Assembly: GCA_019426215.1 (NCBI GenBank)
Contig: CM033408.1
Span: 7,815,077 to 7,879,076 of the forward strand
Length of the DNA: 64,000 nucleotides
Direction of reading: 5' to 3'
Source: Buddleja alternifolia
Taxonomy: Eukaryota > Streptophyta > Magnoliopsida > Lamiales > Scrophulariaceae
The stretch's first letter is position 1. Each line of letters begins with the position of its first letter. Shown in pieces: positions 34,749 through 47,700 of the stretch. The position numbers were made by a program, and so were the translations under genes. The notes under the pieces were generated by a model, which was not told the DNA's origin, did not search any database, and saw nothing but the letters and a program-made list of their open reading frames with translations.

Positions 34749-35460
34749 CAATTTTTGCATTTTCGATGTAATACAAAAGGATTTTATGCATTTTACACTG
34801 CCAAGGAACTTGGTATTAGCAACCATGTTCAACTGTTCTGTTGAATACTTATGTGGATGATGACACTGGAGAAGAAAATTTTGTTAGGTTGTATATTTGT
34901 TTGGATGCTTGCAGAAAAAGTTTCCATGAAAAGTGCACGCCTGTCACTGGACATGATGAGTGTCATTTAAAGGGACCACACAAGGGAACCATACTAAGTG
35001 TTATTGGGATAGATCCCAACTATTGCATTTTTCCTTTTTGTTACTGTGTAGCAGAGACATGGACATGGTTTCTGGAATTGGTTGTGCAGGACATATGAAA
35101 TCTGTGAGCAACAAAAGTGGACCTTTGTTCTAGACAAACTAAAGGTATCACAGATTTCTATATTTATCATATTTTGAACTCATTTTTAACATTTTCTAAC
35201 ATACTAATATGTGTGTGCTTTCTACAGGAGTTGTCGCCTGCATTACACTATATGCTGCCAGAAGTAGGTAACAAATTCTATGTTTGACACATGTACAAAA
35301 ATTTCAAGAAGGATCCCCTGGTTTAGCATTGAAGGATAGGTTGTGGAAGCTTGCTAGACCTCAATAGTTGCTCGGTTTGAGTATCAGATGGAATCTCTCA
35401 AGAACTTCAATGAACCAGCTCACCATTGGTTGTTTGAAGTTCATCCAAGTCACTGGTCCA

Positions 35461-36581
35461 CAGGGGCGGATCCAGGGGGGGCCTTGGCCCCCCCGAGACT
35501 TCAAATTTTTGATAACGGGTATATATATATTTATGCTAAGGCCCCCCAAGAGAAATATATTTAAAAGCGCTTATATTATCCAAACAAAAGCTCTAGCTTA
35601 GTTGGTAGTGGTGGGCTTCATAAGTTTTTGATCCATCCGGATGGTCTGGGGTTCAAATCCATCTAATCCCTGTCCTTTTTTTTTTGTTTGTTTAGATTAG
35701 ATATCTATTTTAAATATTTTAATTAAAAAAGTACTTGGTTTCAATTAAAAAAATAATTAAAAAATTAAAATAGAAAGCCTTATTTTCTTCTAAATTAAAT
35801 TAGATATTTATCTTCAATTAAAAAAATACTTGCTTTGGAAAAAAAAAGTAAGAAAATGAAAAGAGGTAGTTAAATAGTTAACAATCATCTCATTTTTGAA
35901 ATTTCTCTCATATACTTGTTAGGAGTAAAATTAGAATTAACAATTTTTTTACTTAAAACTATAGAAGCAATTTTAGAAGAAAAAGTATAAGGCAAAAAAG
36001 GCTACCGGCATCATTCAATTATTTTGGATTTATTCACCAACAAGGTAACATAAAGTGATTATATTAGTTTTAATAAGTTATTTTTATATTTTTTTGAAAA
36101 TAGCATTATAATATTATTGAAATTTTGCGGTTGAATTATCTTTTATTTCTTTGGTTCAATATTATTTTCTTGAATTGCTTAATTATACTTTGATTTGTAA
36201 AGAGCAAAACTTTATATTTTTTAAAATAATTGCTTGTATCTAGAAATGAAATGGGCAAAGTTATTATATTTTTAGTATATTTTTTTATATGTATTTTCTT
36301 ATTCAATCATAGTTAACTTGATACGTAGTCTATTATAAATGAATATTATATATGATAAAAGAACGTCGTATACAATTTCGATAGACTTTTTCAAGAATTG
36401 CTTGTATATTTTCAACTACTTTATTTTTTTATTAAAAGTCAAAATTTTACATGTGATTATTGTTATTTTACTTATCTATTACAACCAAAAAAAAATTGGA
36501 TCTTTACTTACAAGTTTTGTCAAAAAAAAATATTAGTGTTAATTCGGCCCCCCCGATGTTTCATTCCTGGATCCGTCCCTG
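35461..36581. mobile_element. hAT-type non-autonomous element, 1121 bp, 8-bp TSD CTGGTCCA
   Basis: The left end CAGGGGCGGATCCAGG and the inverted right end CAGGGACGGATCCAGG form TIRs. CTGGTCCA flanks it at 35453-35460 and 36582-36589, the 8-bp TSD typical of hAT elements. Subterminal GGCCCCCC(C) blocks occur near both ends. There is no transposase frame. Removing the element and one TSD copy rejoins the MULE peptide FEVHPSHW with SHFKTYPKCD. Confidence 0.9.
35594..35660 (+). promoter_or_regulatory. tRNA-like pol III promoter (A box and B box) inside the hAT element
   Basis: TAGCTTAGTTGG (35594-35605) fits the A-box consensus TRGCNNAGYNGG, and GGTTCAAATCC (35650-35660) fits the B-box consensus GGTTCRANNCC, about 45 bp apart, as in tRNA genes and tRNA-derived SINEs. 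A T-run (TTTTTTTTT, about 35678) follows and could terminate pol III. No full cloverleaf is apparent, so it is not called a tRNA gene. Confidence 0.55.
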
Positions 36582-36983
36582 CTGGTCCATGTCTCATTTC
36601 AAAACCTACCCAAAGTGTGACATTCTCTTGAATAATCTATGTGAGAGCTTCAACTCAACCATTTCAGAAGCTATGAACAAACCATTGCTAAATATGTTTT
36701 GACAAGATAAGGATTTACTTGCCAAAATGTGCAAATAAGAGGGGAGTTAATCTTTACTCTTTTATAAAGTCGGAGCACCCTATAGTAACCACTTTTCGTG
36801 TGTTTTTCTATGTACTTACTAAAATCCCTCTCGGAGAAGAGATGAAGGGAGTTACTGCAAATCTCCACTGTCATTCCCACGAACTTTGGTACTATGTAAC
36901 TGCCACTCAAGCTTTCACTTTCACCTGCTTTTCCATCTTTACTTCATCTTTCCTTCACGTACTCTTGCATGTATGTCCGATTA

Positions 36984-38449
36984 TGTTAGGAATTTCATGT
37001 TAGATGTTTTGATGATGGCAAGATAGGATTTTATGTTAGACCCCAAAAAAATGTAAGTTTATATTTCATAGAACAAATGTATAGCGTTTAAAAGGTGTAA
37101 TTTTATTAGGTTTGTAATTTTATTTTTGTAGATTTAGACTAAGTATTGGATACTAAGTCGCTAGTAGAATCCTAGGTGAGTCTATTAGAGATGAAGTTGA
37201 AGATCAACGTCTGAAGTCAACGAAAATGAAGATTTGGTCTTAAGCGACTGCCAATTGCCATGAACTGTTTCAGGATTTATGAATCAAGCGCTCAAAGCAA
37301 TCAAGCGATCAAGAACATCAGATTCACTGAAATAAATTTCGAAGTCACTAAGGACTTAAATGCAATCATTTAATGGGCATTTATTTCCAATGGGAGATAA
37401 ATTCAAATGCGTTAAATGTGATAAGGACAAATTGTATACGGAGCAAGCTACCTACTGGCTTAGACTGTCAGAATTTCAAAGTTCAAACCTGTCACATCAA
37501 ATCGGAACCAACAGGATTTTAGGAATGTGAGAGAAAAGGTATGACTCACTCGCGCGTAAGAGGCGCGCACCTACATGTGTCCAACGGACAAATCCCAAAA
37601 AATGGCCTTTAAATACCTTACCCCAGCAAACCCTAAAATAACACGTACATACACAAGAAAGTCAAAACTTTACTGAAATATTTTCTCAAGAAAAGCTTAG
37701 AAACTTCATAGCCAAAATTCTTCCAAGCTTTTTACATACATTCCAGACAGTCATAGATATCTCAAACATCTTCAAAGAAGAACCATACACTATTATTGAG
37801 ATATCCTAAGTTGTTTGAACTTCCTAAAATCAAACAAAACCCATGATCAAAACCCTCAACCTCATCTATCTGTGTGAAGAAGTTGTTGACTCTACAAGCA
37901 GTATTTTTGAGTGAGAGAAACTGTTGGTGAAGATCTTCATTGATGCTGAAGTCTATGTGATCAAGGAGCCAAGATCATCATCTCCCCACCTCTATTTGTG
38001 AAGCTCTGTGTGATTTTTCGATAATCATTTAGTAGAATTCCTCCAAGTGTTCAAGGAGAAGAAGGGCGTAGCTGGGATTACACCACCTAGTGAACCTTAC
38101 AAATTCTCGTGTCATTTACTATTTTATTGTCTTACTTTATATATTATCATTTATCTTGAAAAAGACAAGTAAAACTGTTAAGCGACTATTTGACCAAAAC
38201 AAACGCTAAAACTTTAAAATCATTTCCGTTGTGCTAACCCTGATTAAGTGATCTAAGCTTTACCCTACTTTGATAAATTGCTAAAATCACTAAACCTAAG
38301 TTATCTTTACTGAAGCGTCTGACCTATCGCTCAGTCCTCTAAGCGTTTAAATCTTTAAAAAGTGATACGAATTTTTAAAGTCAAAAAAGACTTCAGAGTT
38401 TATTCAACCCACCTTTCTAGACCCTTTTGTATGCCACTTGGGATCACCC
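36984..38449. mobile_element. Candidate solo LTR, about 1.47 kb, TSD GATTA
   Basis: Starts TGTTAGGAATTTCATG and then TGTTAGATGTTTTGATGATGG, a common start of long copia LTRs. Near the end, TTTATTCAACCCACC plus TTTCTAGACCC resembles their usual 3' part. GATTA lies at 36979-36983 and 38450-38454. The right end (GGATCACCC) is not a clean CA, so the boundary may be off by a few bases. No gag or pol is present. Confidence 0.6.
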
Positions 38450-38454
38450 GATTA

Positions 38455-41251
38455 CTCCTCCAATTTTTTTTCATTAATTTATAACTTTCACTCTATCACT
38501 CTCAATAATGGTAACGTTAATCCTGACTTTTTTCTCAATTTAGTTTGTTTTCTATTTCTTTTAATTCAAATAACCAAAAGAATAATATTTAATTTTCTTT
38601 TATCATTGCAGACACCATCTTCAAACCACATTAATTTAAAGCCACGAGAAAGATACTACTCTCCTACTGACTCAAAATACACATAACAATTTCATTTAAA
38701 GATAGGTATGTTTCTTATGCATTTCTCTATCTTTTTTAGTATGCTTGCGATTGTCATTTCTGAGTTGATCTTTTTAAAAATCATGCAGAGAGTATTTAAT
38801 ATGTTGTTCAATAATGTTGTTAAAGTTGAAATTTGATATAGATGTATGAAATGCATTGCGTAAGAATCAATTGTAAAAGTGTTTTTACTTGATGGTTCTG
38901 AACTAAAAGTGATTTTTATACAAAAACATGACAATTTTTGTATGTATTATTTGCATGTCTAACTTATAATGCAATTATTTTTTTGTTTAAAGGGTCCATC
39001 TCTTGATTTCCACGGAATTACCTTCGCTAGATGCTCTTATGGTATACATTTTACTTTCATCTTCTTTTCTCTGATATAGAATTCAATAGGATGAATTACA
39101 GTGGTTGGGATTTTTACTTTAAACTATAACTTATATCCTGCTGGAAATAAGCTTTAAAATTTCATTAAATAATTATTTATTTCCAACATTTTATTTTCAT
39201 CATAGTGTGCCATTTTAATTTATATTTATTTTAGACTAATGACCTCATTAAACCTTATTTTATGAGATATTTTACCACTTTAATTTCATCATTAGTGGGC
39301 CTATTTATAATGTGATTATGATGGTTTTATTGTATTGTTAGTAGCCTATTAATATTTTATAACGGTCAAATATTATTCTCCTATATAAAGAGGTCATAGT
39401 CCTTTGTATTGGCACAAGTGATACAAGTGAGATTATGAGTTCATAAGATGATTTTCATTTTACTCTCACAAGAGTGTTAGTGTTTTGGCAACGTGATGGT
39501 GGACTGATTCCTAGTCTCCTCGAGAACGTGCACTCGAGATGAGACACCGCTGTGAGCTAATGATTTTATCCTGGAGTCGTGATCAGCTGTCAGAACCTGC
39601 ACGTAGGGAGGCAATCGTGACTTTAGAACAACAACACCGTCGTGACTCTCCATTGCTCCAGCGTCATATTTACTGAGTTTTATGCGGTTTGATTTATATT
39701 TATATATTATGAAGTTATGATAAGTACATTATATATATTGTTGAAATTATTTTATTATTCTATAAACACAAATCACAAAATTATTTACAACAATCTAAAG
39801 TCACGATTATGATTTGTGTTTAAGGAAAAAAAATTAAGCTTAAATCTTTAGTTATGTCTAACCAAGCATTCTAACTTTTGCACGTGAATTTGATTGAGAA
39901 ACTGAGGAATCCAACATGCTAAGAAGATATTTGCTGGAAACAATGATGGGGTTGATGGATCAAATTTTGAAGTTTGCTTAGTGAAAGAATTAGCACTCAA
40001 ATGTCTATGGTACGTATTTTGACACTTAAATAAAGGAAAAGGATAAGGTACTCTTTCTTTACTTAAAAGTTGATGGAGCTGAAAAGAATATGACTTGGAT
40101 GGTTACATTTTATTGCCTTGCCATTTGTTAAATTTTACTGAGTAATGTACATGCAGTGCTATACATATAGATGAAAGGGAAATTCAAGGACAATGATAAA
40201 TTCATTTATTCTGACTTTTAAACTATTGCAAAAGGAAATAAAGATAAACGACATATAGTTAGTGGTGGTGGAAGCAGGCACTGACTAATAGCAATTTATG
40301 CATTGCATGAAATAATGCTGGATCCTATTAAGTGTATTATCTACAAAATAATTCTATAATGTTTTGGCTTGGGTGTTGAAGATGATTTATATAGGATGCT
40401 ATATTTCTGTGTATTTTAATACATTATTCATGAACACGTACTCTTTACCTTTTTTTTTTTTTGGGTAATAAAAAACGTACTCTTTACCGGAAATGCACAT
40501 CTTTGATATATCTGGTCAGCCGAGTGGAATAAATCTATTCATTTTTTTTTCGATAAGGATTAAAAAAAAAATTATTATTATAATAATAATTTGTGGGAAT
40601 TATTATTTATCTGTGATTTAATATGGACAAAATATGTTGCAGTTACATGTGATTTATTAATGGTCATCAATGTCGTTATATAATTGGTATTCCACCAACG
40701 GTCAAATTATTTTCAGTGGTGACAATTTTTTTTTTTATATAGTGCTCACAGTGTTGTATATGTGAGGTTGGTGGTTACTATCAATTGCCTCTTATATCAT
40801 AGTGCTTATTGTGCAATAATTGACTAAGAATGAGTCTTATATATAAAATATGCGATTTAAGATAATTATTTGTTGATGTGGGAGTTCAATCCTCATCAGT
40901 AGTCATTTTTGGTTATAGAAGTGTTTTGATGCTATTAATTCATAACCTTGATGCATGTCATTGCTAAGTAATTTATTAGAAGTTACATGTTTTTATGATA
41001 GATGCACTGCTATGCACGTGTGTGAATTTTAGTTAATTAACAGTGTGGTTGTCATAGAAATTGTCCCGAGCAAGAGAAAATATATGTTATTCACTTATGA
41101 CAAATACGGGAAAGGATATGTTTTTATCTGTATGTTATCTCGTGTTATGTACCATATATAAAATAAGTAGACGAGTTATCTAAATTAAGAAAAGGGAGTA
41201 AATTTTCCTAAGGTCAATGAAATTTGCGTAAAATCAAGAATGACGATAATA
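38455..41251. other. Gene-empty stretch, 2.8 kb
   Basis: AT-rich DNA. 39138-39802 could be a decayed LTR: it starts TGCTGGAAATAAGC and ends TTATTTACAACA, and contains CGTGATGGTGGACTGATTCC and ACAACACCGTCGTGACTCTC, but no TSD was found. A short exon-like phrase with a preceding TTGCAG occurs at 38600-38685. No gene is supported. Confidence 0.35.
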
Positions 41252-42895
41252 GGATAAGAGGCATTTTTACGTGTTTTTAAGCCCCTTTGCGTTTATGTCT
41301 TAGGTTCATTTATCGCTTGATTCTTGCCACATGTGCGTTTAATTCGTGCATTAAGTGATTTCAGGTCTTAAATGGATACAATCAAAGAACGGGATGAAAA
41401 ATGACGTATAAAACAAGTTTAGGCCAAATTGCTACGCACCCCTACGCCTAGGCGCCATCTTGCCCACGCCCGGGCGCCGTATCTACACCACTTTCCACGT
41501 TCGAGCGCTATTTCCGTATGTTTAGAGGCCGAATTGGATGAAGTTCCCTTCTACAATGTTGTAGAACTATGTGTTAGCTTCAAATGAGGACTTGAATCAT
41601 CCAAATCGGAGTTTCGTGGAGAAAGTTATGAATGAAATACAATTACTGCGCAGGACAGAGGCATTTAATTTCAGCATTCTGAATCCCGCGCCAAGCGCCA
41701 TAATGCCACGCCTAGGCGTGGCCACACCGAATGAGATTCCTTTCAGCCAAAAGATCATCATTGATGGGGGAATGGAACATTTAAAGCCAAGAGGTCATCA
41801 CATGTATGAGAGGGATGTCATAAGTATGTTTCTTAATAGATCTACTTTAGGGAATTTTATACTACTCACTTTAAGAGTAGTGGAGGACACACTAGGGGGG
41901 ACACACTGAGGAGCTGATTTGTGTGGTCTTCTTAAGGATTTTTAGCACAATGACCGAGACATCTGGGAGGAGGGGAGAGAGAGGCATTTTGGCCATCACT
42001 TTTCACTCATCATCATTCATCACCATTCTTCATCACTTTTGGAGGGGAACAAAGAGAGAGGAGTTAAGGATTGAAGATCAAGAGCAAAGATCCATCATCA
42101 ATCAATTGAGGGAGTTTTAATTATTTGCATTTACATGTTTATTTCCATGAGTATGTATATGTTTGTATTAGATTTTCTTAAGGCTTTGATGAGAGGCTAA
42201 TATTGTAGAACTAAGGCCATGTGAAGGCCAAATTTATGAATCAATATATGTGAAGTTGCTTTGTATTAATTCTCCTTGCTTTGTGTGTTAATTCTATGCT
42301 TTTATTCCAATCATGTGTTTGATCACCATATGCTTGCTATCTTGCCTAATCTAGTTGTTCGAGAGAAAATAGATTAGGGTGCAAGAGAATTAACACATCA
42401 TCCGAAACAAATGAGGGATTGCCCTAGAAATAGGTAAAGATTCCGGGTGTTGTTAGCCGGATTCGTTCGGGGAAGCTCTAGAACGTTAATGCGTGATTTT
42501 TGATTAGATTCTCGGATAGACATATTTAGAGAACCGTCAATTAATCATAGGATTATTATGTGCCGAGACATCGGGTAATAGTTAATTTAGGAGTTTCCAC
42601 CAAAGCAATAGGAGTCTAATAATTCGAAGAGTAGCTCATATATATGACGAGTAGATTCGGTTGTAGCATGTGCCTTAGTCATTTTATCATACGTGAGATT
42701 AAATCTATAGTACGTTTCTCTTTGGTTCTTGTTGTTTAATCTTTTTCTTGCACTTTACTTTAATGTTTCTTTATTCATCGAAAATCATTAACTAGAATTC
42801 AAGTCCTGTGGTTCGACAACCCGGACTTTTGTCCACTTATTACTACACACGTCTAGTGCACTTGCTATCATAGCACGTTAGCTTTTAGCGTGTCA
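41252..42895 (+). repeat. Athila 5' LTR, 1644 bp
   Basis: Begins GATAAGAGGCATTTTTACG (first bases changed from TGATAAG) and ends TTTTAGCGTGTCA. The first roughly 390 bp are identical to the 3' LTR. Further on it lacks about 23 bases net, mostly single bases from short runs. It includes a GGCGCC-rich patch (41430-41515). Confidence 0.95.
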
Positions 42896-42901
42896 AGTTT
42901 T

Positions 42902-42920
42902 TGGCGCCGTTGCCGGGGAC
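42902..42920 (+). other. Primer-binding site complementary to tRNA-Asp
   Basis: TGGCGCCGTTGCCGGGGAC starts six bases after the LTR end. It primes minus-strand DNA synthesis in Athila and Tat elements. Confidence 0.9.
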
Positions 42921-43060
42921 TTGTTTATTTTAGTTTTTTTTTTTTTGATTTTCGTTTACATTTTTTATAATCTTAGTTTTCGTTTATTTCTTGATTTTCT
43001 TTTATTTTCGTGATTAGTCTAATTTTGTTCTTTTATTTAATTGTTAGGTTCTTGAGGTGC

Positions 43061-44384
43061 ATGACCCGCTCCTCAAACAAGCCTCTAAACGAGTTGGAGC
43101 CCGAAATTGAACTAGTTCTTAGGACTAGTAGGCGAGCAAGAGAAATGGCCAATAATCTCAACCAAAACCCAAATGGAAATTCCCGGACATGAACTCACCG
43201 GAAACTAGGGAGTGGTTACAAGGTGTTCTACAAGCCATGCAAGCGGTACCTCCTCCACAACTCCCGTCGGTTCGGGGTAGCTTACCACCTAGGGTCCATA
43301 CCATTCCGGGGCCCGTAGTCGTACCTAATTTCTTCACACCAAACTACCACATTCCGGCTCACATTTTTAATATGGTGCAAGGAGATCCTTTCTATGGAGA
43401 ACCGCACGAATCACCACACGCTCATTTGGAAACCATAGATGAGGCTCTTGTGACCATTCAATATCACCCACGAGATCTTGATGCGATTCGTCTAAGAGTC
43501 TTCCATTTCTCATTGAAGGATAGGGCGACAACATGGTACAAATCCTTACCTCCACAATCTATTACAACATGGAGTGAGTTGGTCGATGCCTTTTTAAATA
43601 AATTCTTTCCACCCTCAAAAATCAATGAGCTACGGAGTAATATAAAAGGGTTTAGGCAAAGGAGCAATGAATCTTTAGCCGAGGCTTGGGCTAGATATAA
43701 GGGCATGCTCCGTAAATGTCCCGATCATAATTTTGGGTTGAATGAACAAGTACTCCATTTCTATGATGGGGTTAGGTCACGTATTCGGCATAGACTCAAC
43801 GCGGGTGCGGGAGGAGATCTCCTTGGGTTAGACTGTCAAAGTGTATGGGACAAAGTCGAACAGTTGGCCCGAGAAGACGAGCTTTACCCCGACGATGAAG
43901 AGGCCTCATCCTCTAAAAAGGTTGCTTGTATTGAGGAAAGTGAAGTAGTAGTCTTGGAACCGGAGGTTGGCAATGTAATTATGTGGGGAATCAAAATAAA
44001 CCTCGGGTGAACTTTCATATACCCGAGAATTTTCCAAAAAGGCCCAACCCGCACAGAACGCACAAACGGGGATCTATCAACCGGGATCTATCAAGCTCCA
44101 CGACCACCCTTCAATAACCACCCCCGAGGCAAGGCAATTTCAATGGACAAGGTCAAGGTCAAGTGCAAATGCGACCTCCCACAATCGATGAGAAACTAGA
44201 TGCTCACATGAAAAAGTCCGATACATCTTTCAACGAACTTCGGGGTATGATAAAGGATATGTGTATGGAGATGAAGGATTTGCGAACACAAGTAGGGCAA
44301 CTTTCTAATGCGGTTAACGGTAGAGCCCCGGGGACTCTCCCAAGCGACACGGAAAAGAACCGAAGGCCCAATGCAATGCCATAG
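43061..44384 (+). pseudogene. Athila gag, frameshifted
   Basis: Begins MTRSSNKPLNELEPEIELVL (ATG 43061), whose frame ends at 43192. The reading continues in another frame from 43189 (open to 44010): capsid signature YHPRDLDAIRLRVFHFSLKD and RATTWYKSLPPQSITTWSEL, then the NKFFPPSKINELRSNIKGFR region. A third frame carries VQMRPPTIDEKLDAHMKKSD and MKDLRTQVGQLSNAVNGR, ending at 44384. After a further shift IALRSGKQLEND is legible (about 44388-44425). The shifts look like losses of single bases. It would encode the capsid/nucleocapsid polyprotein. Confidence 0.9.
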
Positions 44385-44439
44385 CCTTGAGAAGTGGCAA
44401 ACAATTGGAGAATGACACTGCCAGTACATCCGCGCCGAG

Positions 44440-44680
44440 AGCCCCGACATGCACGCCCAGGCGCCTGATCTACCCTGTTCTGGACAAAACTCTCTGTTTC
44501 ACGCGCCCGAGCGCCCGCCTGCACGCCCAGGCGCTACAGATACGCGCTAGGCGCCAATAACGCGCCAGGCGCCACCACAAACCTGCCAGATGCATATGTT
44601 CTGCATCCCGCGCCAGACGCGCCAGAAATGCACGCCCAGGCGCCGATATACGCGCCCAGGCGCCGCCACTGTTTCAGTGG
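44440..44680 (+). repeat. GGCGCC-rich motif cluster in the gag-protease region
   Basis: About ten copies of variants of CACGCCCAGGCGCC / CGCGCCAGGCGCC (for example 44450, 44520, 44544, 44560, 44630, 44652). The motif also occurs in both LTRs and at 48731-48925. Confidence 0.85.
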
Positions 44681-44765
44681 TTTTCATCCGTCTAATCCAA
44701 CGCTTTCTCCCCCTATCGAAGTTCGTCTCCCCTTCCCAAATGCTCACAAAAAGAAGAAAAAGGAG

Positions 44766-47700
44766 ATGGATCCGAGCTTTCTTCGAATTTTGGCAATCCT
44801 TCGGGAAGTGAGAATTAATATTCCTATTGACGCCATTCTCCAAATGCCGAATTATGTGAAGTTCTTCAAGGACATACTCTCCAACAAGCAGAAGTGGGAA
44901 GAGAATGAGACGGTGTGCCTCACGGAAGAATGCTCCGCCGTATTGCTCAATAAATTGCCAACTAAGCTCCAAGATCCCGGGAGTCTCACAATCCCATGCA
45001 CGATTGGATCCCTATCATTCAAGAAGGTGTTATGTGACTCGGGGGCCAGCATCAATCTTCTTCCATACTCACTGTTTAAAAAGCTAGGCCTTGGAAATCC
45101 CAAGCCGACCTCAATGAGCCTTCAACTAGCCGACCGATCGATCAAGAGGCCAAGGGGATAATCGAAGACGTTATTGTCCAAGTCGACAAGTTTTATTTTC
45201 CCGTTGATTTTAGTACTCGACATGGAAGAAGATGTGGAGAGGTACCATTAATCCTAGGGAGACCATTCCTAGCCACGGGTAAGGCGGTAATTGACATTGC
45301 TAATGGTAAGCTTACCTTGAATGTGGGCGATGACAAAGTTACCTTTGATGTTTACAAAGTCCTTAAACATCCTATTGATCATGACTCGTGTTATCGAATT
45401 GATACATTTGACCATTTGATTGTTGAGTATTTACAGGACAATACAATTGAAAATTCTCTCGAACAGAATCTTATGAAATCCATGCAAGTGGACTCGGAGA
45501 AAGATGATCTAGTGGAAAAGGTTCTAAGCTTGGAGTACAAATCTTCCTCTCATTCGGGAGGATTCATCAAAGTTGATAGATCATTGTCAGGATCACCTCG
45601 CCCATCTATTGAAGAACCCCCCTCTCTCGAACTCAAACCCTCCCCTCCCACCTTAAATATGTGTACTTGAACGATGACGAAACACTCCCATTGATCATTT
45701 CCTCATCTCTTTCAGGATCACAAGAAGAGCAATTAATGACGGTGTTGAGATCTCACAAACGGGCTTTTGGGTGGAAACTTGCGGACATCAAAGGCATTAG
45801 TCCAGCGATATGTATGCACAAAATACTTATGGAGGACTCCACCAAGCCTACACGCCAACCCAAAGGAGATCAAACCCACAAATCCAAGAGGTAGTAAAGA
45901 AGGAAGTGATTAAACTGCTCGACTCAGGTATAATCTATCCTATTTCTGATAGTGCGTGGGTGAGCCCTACCCAAGTGGTGCCTAAGAAACGGGGGATAAC
46001 GGTAATTGAGAATGCGAATAATGAGCTTATCCCAACTCGTATAATTAGTGGGTGGTGTGTATGTATAGATTACCGTAAGTTGAATGATGCCACACGTAAG
46101 GATCATTTCCCCTCCCCTTTATTGACCAAATGCTTGAACGATTAGCCGGACATGATTTCTATTGTTTTCTAGATGGTTACTCCGGCTATAATCAAATTGC
46201 CATAGATCCTGAGGACCAAGAGAAAATCACTTTCACTTGTCCTTATGGCACATTTGCTTATAGAAGGATGCCATTTGGCTTGTGTAATACCCCGGCCACT
46301 TTTCAAAGATGCATGATGGCTATTTTTCATGATATGGTTGAAGATTTCCTTGAAATTTTTATGGATGACTTTTCTGTTTTCGGAACAACTTTTGATATTT
46401 GTCTTGCTCATCTAAATGTTGTGCTTAAACGTTGTGAAGAAACCAACCTTGTTTTGAATTGGGAAAAATGCCATTTAATGGTCCGGGAGGGGATTGTGCT
46501 TGGCCATAAGATCTCTCAAAAAGGGATCGAAGTGGACCAAGCCAAGATTGAGGTCATTGAAAAACTTCCCCCGCCCACATCGATAAAAGCTGTTAGGAGT
46601 TTTCTCGGGCATGCTGGTTTCTATAGGCGATTCATCTTGAATTTCTCTAAAATTGCGAAACCGTTGTCTAATTTGCTTGTTAAAGATGCACCTTTTGATT
46701 TCAATTCTTCTTGTATGCAGGCCTTTCTTGATTTGAAGGAACGCTTAGTTTCCGCCCCTATCATGTCATCCCCCGATTGGAGCTTACCATTCGAATTAAT
46801 GTGTGATGCGAGTGACACCGCGGTTGGAGCGGTCCTTGGCCAAAGGAAGGAAAAGGTATTTCGAACCATTTACTATGCTAGTAAAACTCTTAACGATGCA
46901 CAATTGAATTATGACACCACGGAAAAAGAATTACTCGCCATAGTCTTTGCATTCGATAAATTCCACTCTTACCTCGTGCTAACCAAAGTGATAGTTTACA
47001 CCGATCATTCGGCTTTAAAATGTTTGCTTGCCAAGAAAGATGCTAAACCAAGACTTCTTAGGTGGATTTTGTTACTCCAAGAATTTGATTTAGAGATAAA
47101 AGACAAGAAAGGCACCGAAAATGTAGTAGCCGACCACCTCTCACGATTAGAGCTAGTGAATGATCCGTTAGATGAGACACCAATTCGTGAGGAATTCCCG
47201 GATGAACACCTCCTTGCTATTTCTGAAAAAATTTCACCTTGGTATGCTAACTTTGCCAATTACATTGTTACGGGCCGTCTTCCCCCGGATATCACTTTTC
47301 ATCAAAAGAAGAAATTTCTATCTGATGTAAAGCAATATCTTTGGGACGAACCCTTTTTATTCAAAGTTTGTGCAGATGGTTTAATTCGACGTTGCATACC
47401 CGAAACGGACGTGCATGCTATCCTATCTCATTGTCATGATATGGCGGTAGGTGGCCATTTTGGGCCTTCCAAAACGGTAGCTAAGATCCTCCAATCAGGT
47501 TTCTTCTGGCCTACTCTTGTTAAAGATGCACATCATTATGTCAAATCTTGTGATCGCTGTCAACGAATGGGGAACATCTCTAAACATCATGAAACGCCCT
47601 TAAATAGCATGTTAGAGTGTGAGTTGTTTGATGTATGGGGTGTGGATTTCATGGGCCCTTTCCCCAGTTCTTGTTCAAATAAATATATCCTTGTTGCGGT

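Larger units (their letters stand above)
33770..36740 (+). pseudogene. MULE (MuDR-type) transposase pseudogene
   Basis: Pieces in order: acidic N-terminal region (SSDELYNICSDEEDIN, about 33940); MuDR DNA-binding region MSDPLFRAEMLFTNAMEFKV (33997) with RTLNTTRNCVRTLRKHRF-like sequence after frame change (34200-34250); transposase core FVRLYICLDACRKSFHEKCT and GHDECHLKGPHKGT (34880-34990) followed by WTWFLELVVQDI; then LALKDRLWKLARPQ (35320), NFNEPAHHWLFEVHPSHW-like sequence (35400-35455), and after the hAT insertion HFKTYPKCDILLNNLCESFN (36600-36660). D of the DxxCHLKGP motif is present. It is interrupted by a MITE (34513) and a hAT element (35461) and carries many stops, so it is inactive. 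Confidence 0.85.

Noticed and set aside
35594..35660. A functional tRNA gene
   Set aside because: A and B boxes are present but no cloverleaf with acceptor and anticodon arms could be formed; kept as a tRNA-like promoter.
36719..37003. 94-codon plus-strand frame after the MULE region
   Set aside because: The first residues may be MULE remnant, but most of it is low-complexity and crosses into the LTR start.
39138..39802. Solo LTR (TGCTGGAAATAAGC to TTATTTACAACA)
   Set aside because: The ends are suggestive but no TSD was found and no related full-length element is visible; mentioned only in the empty-stretch entry.
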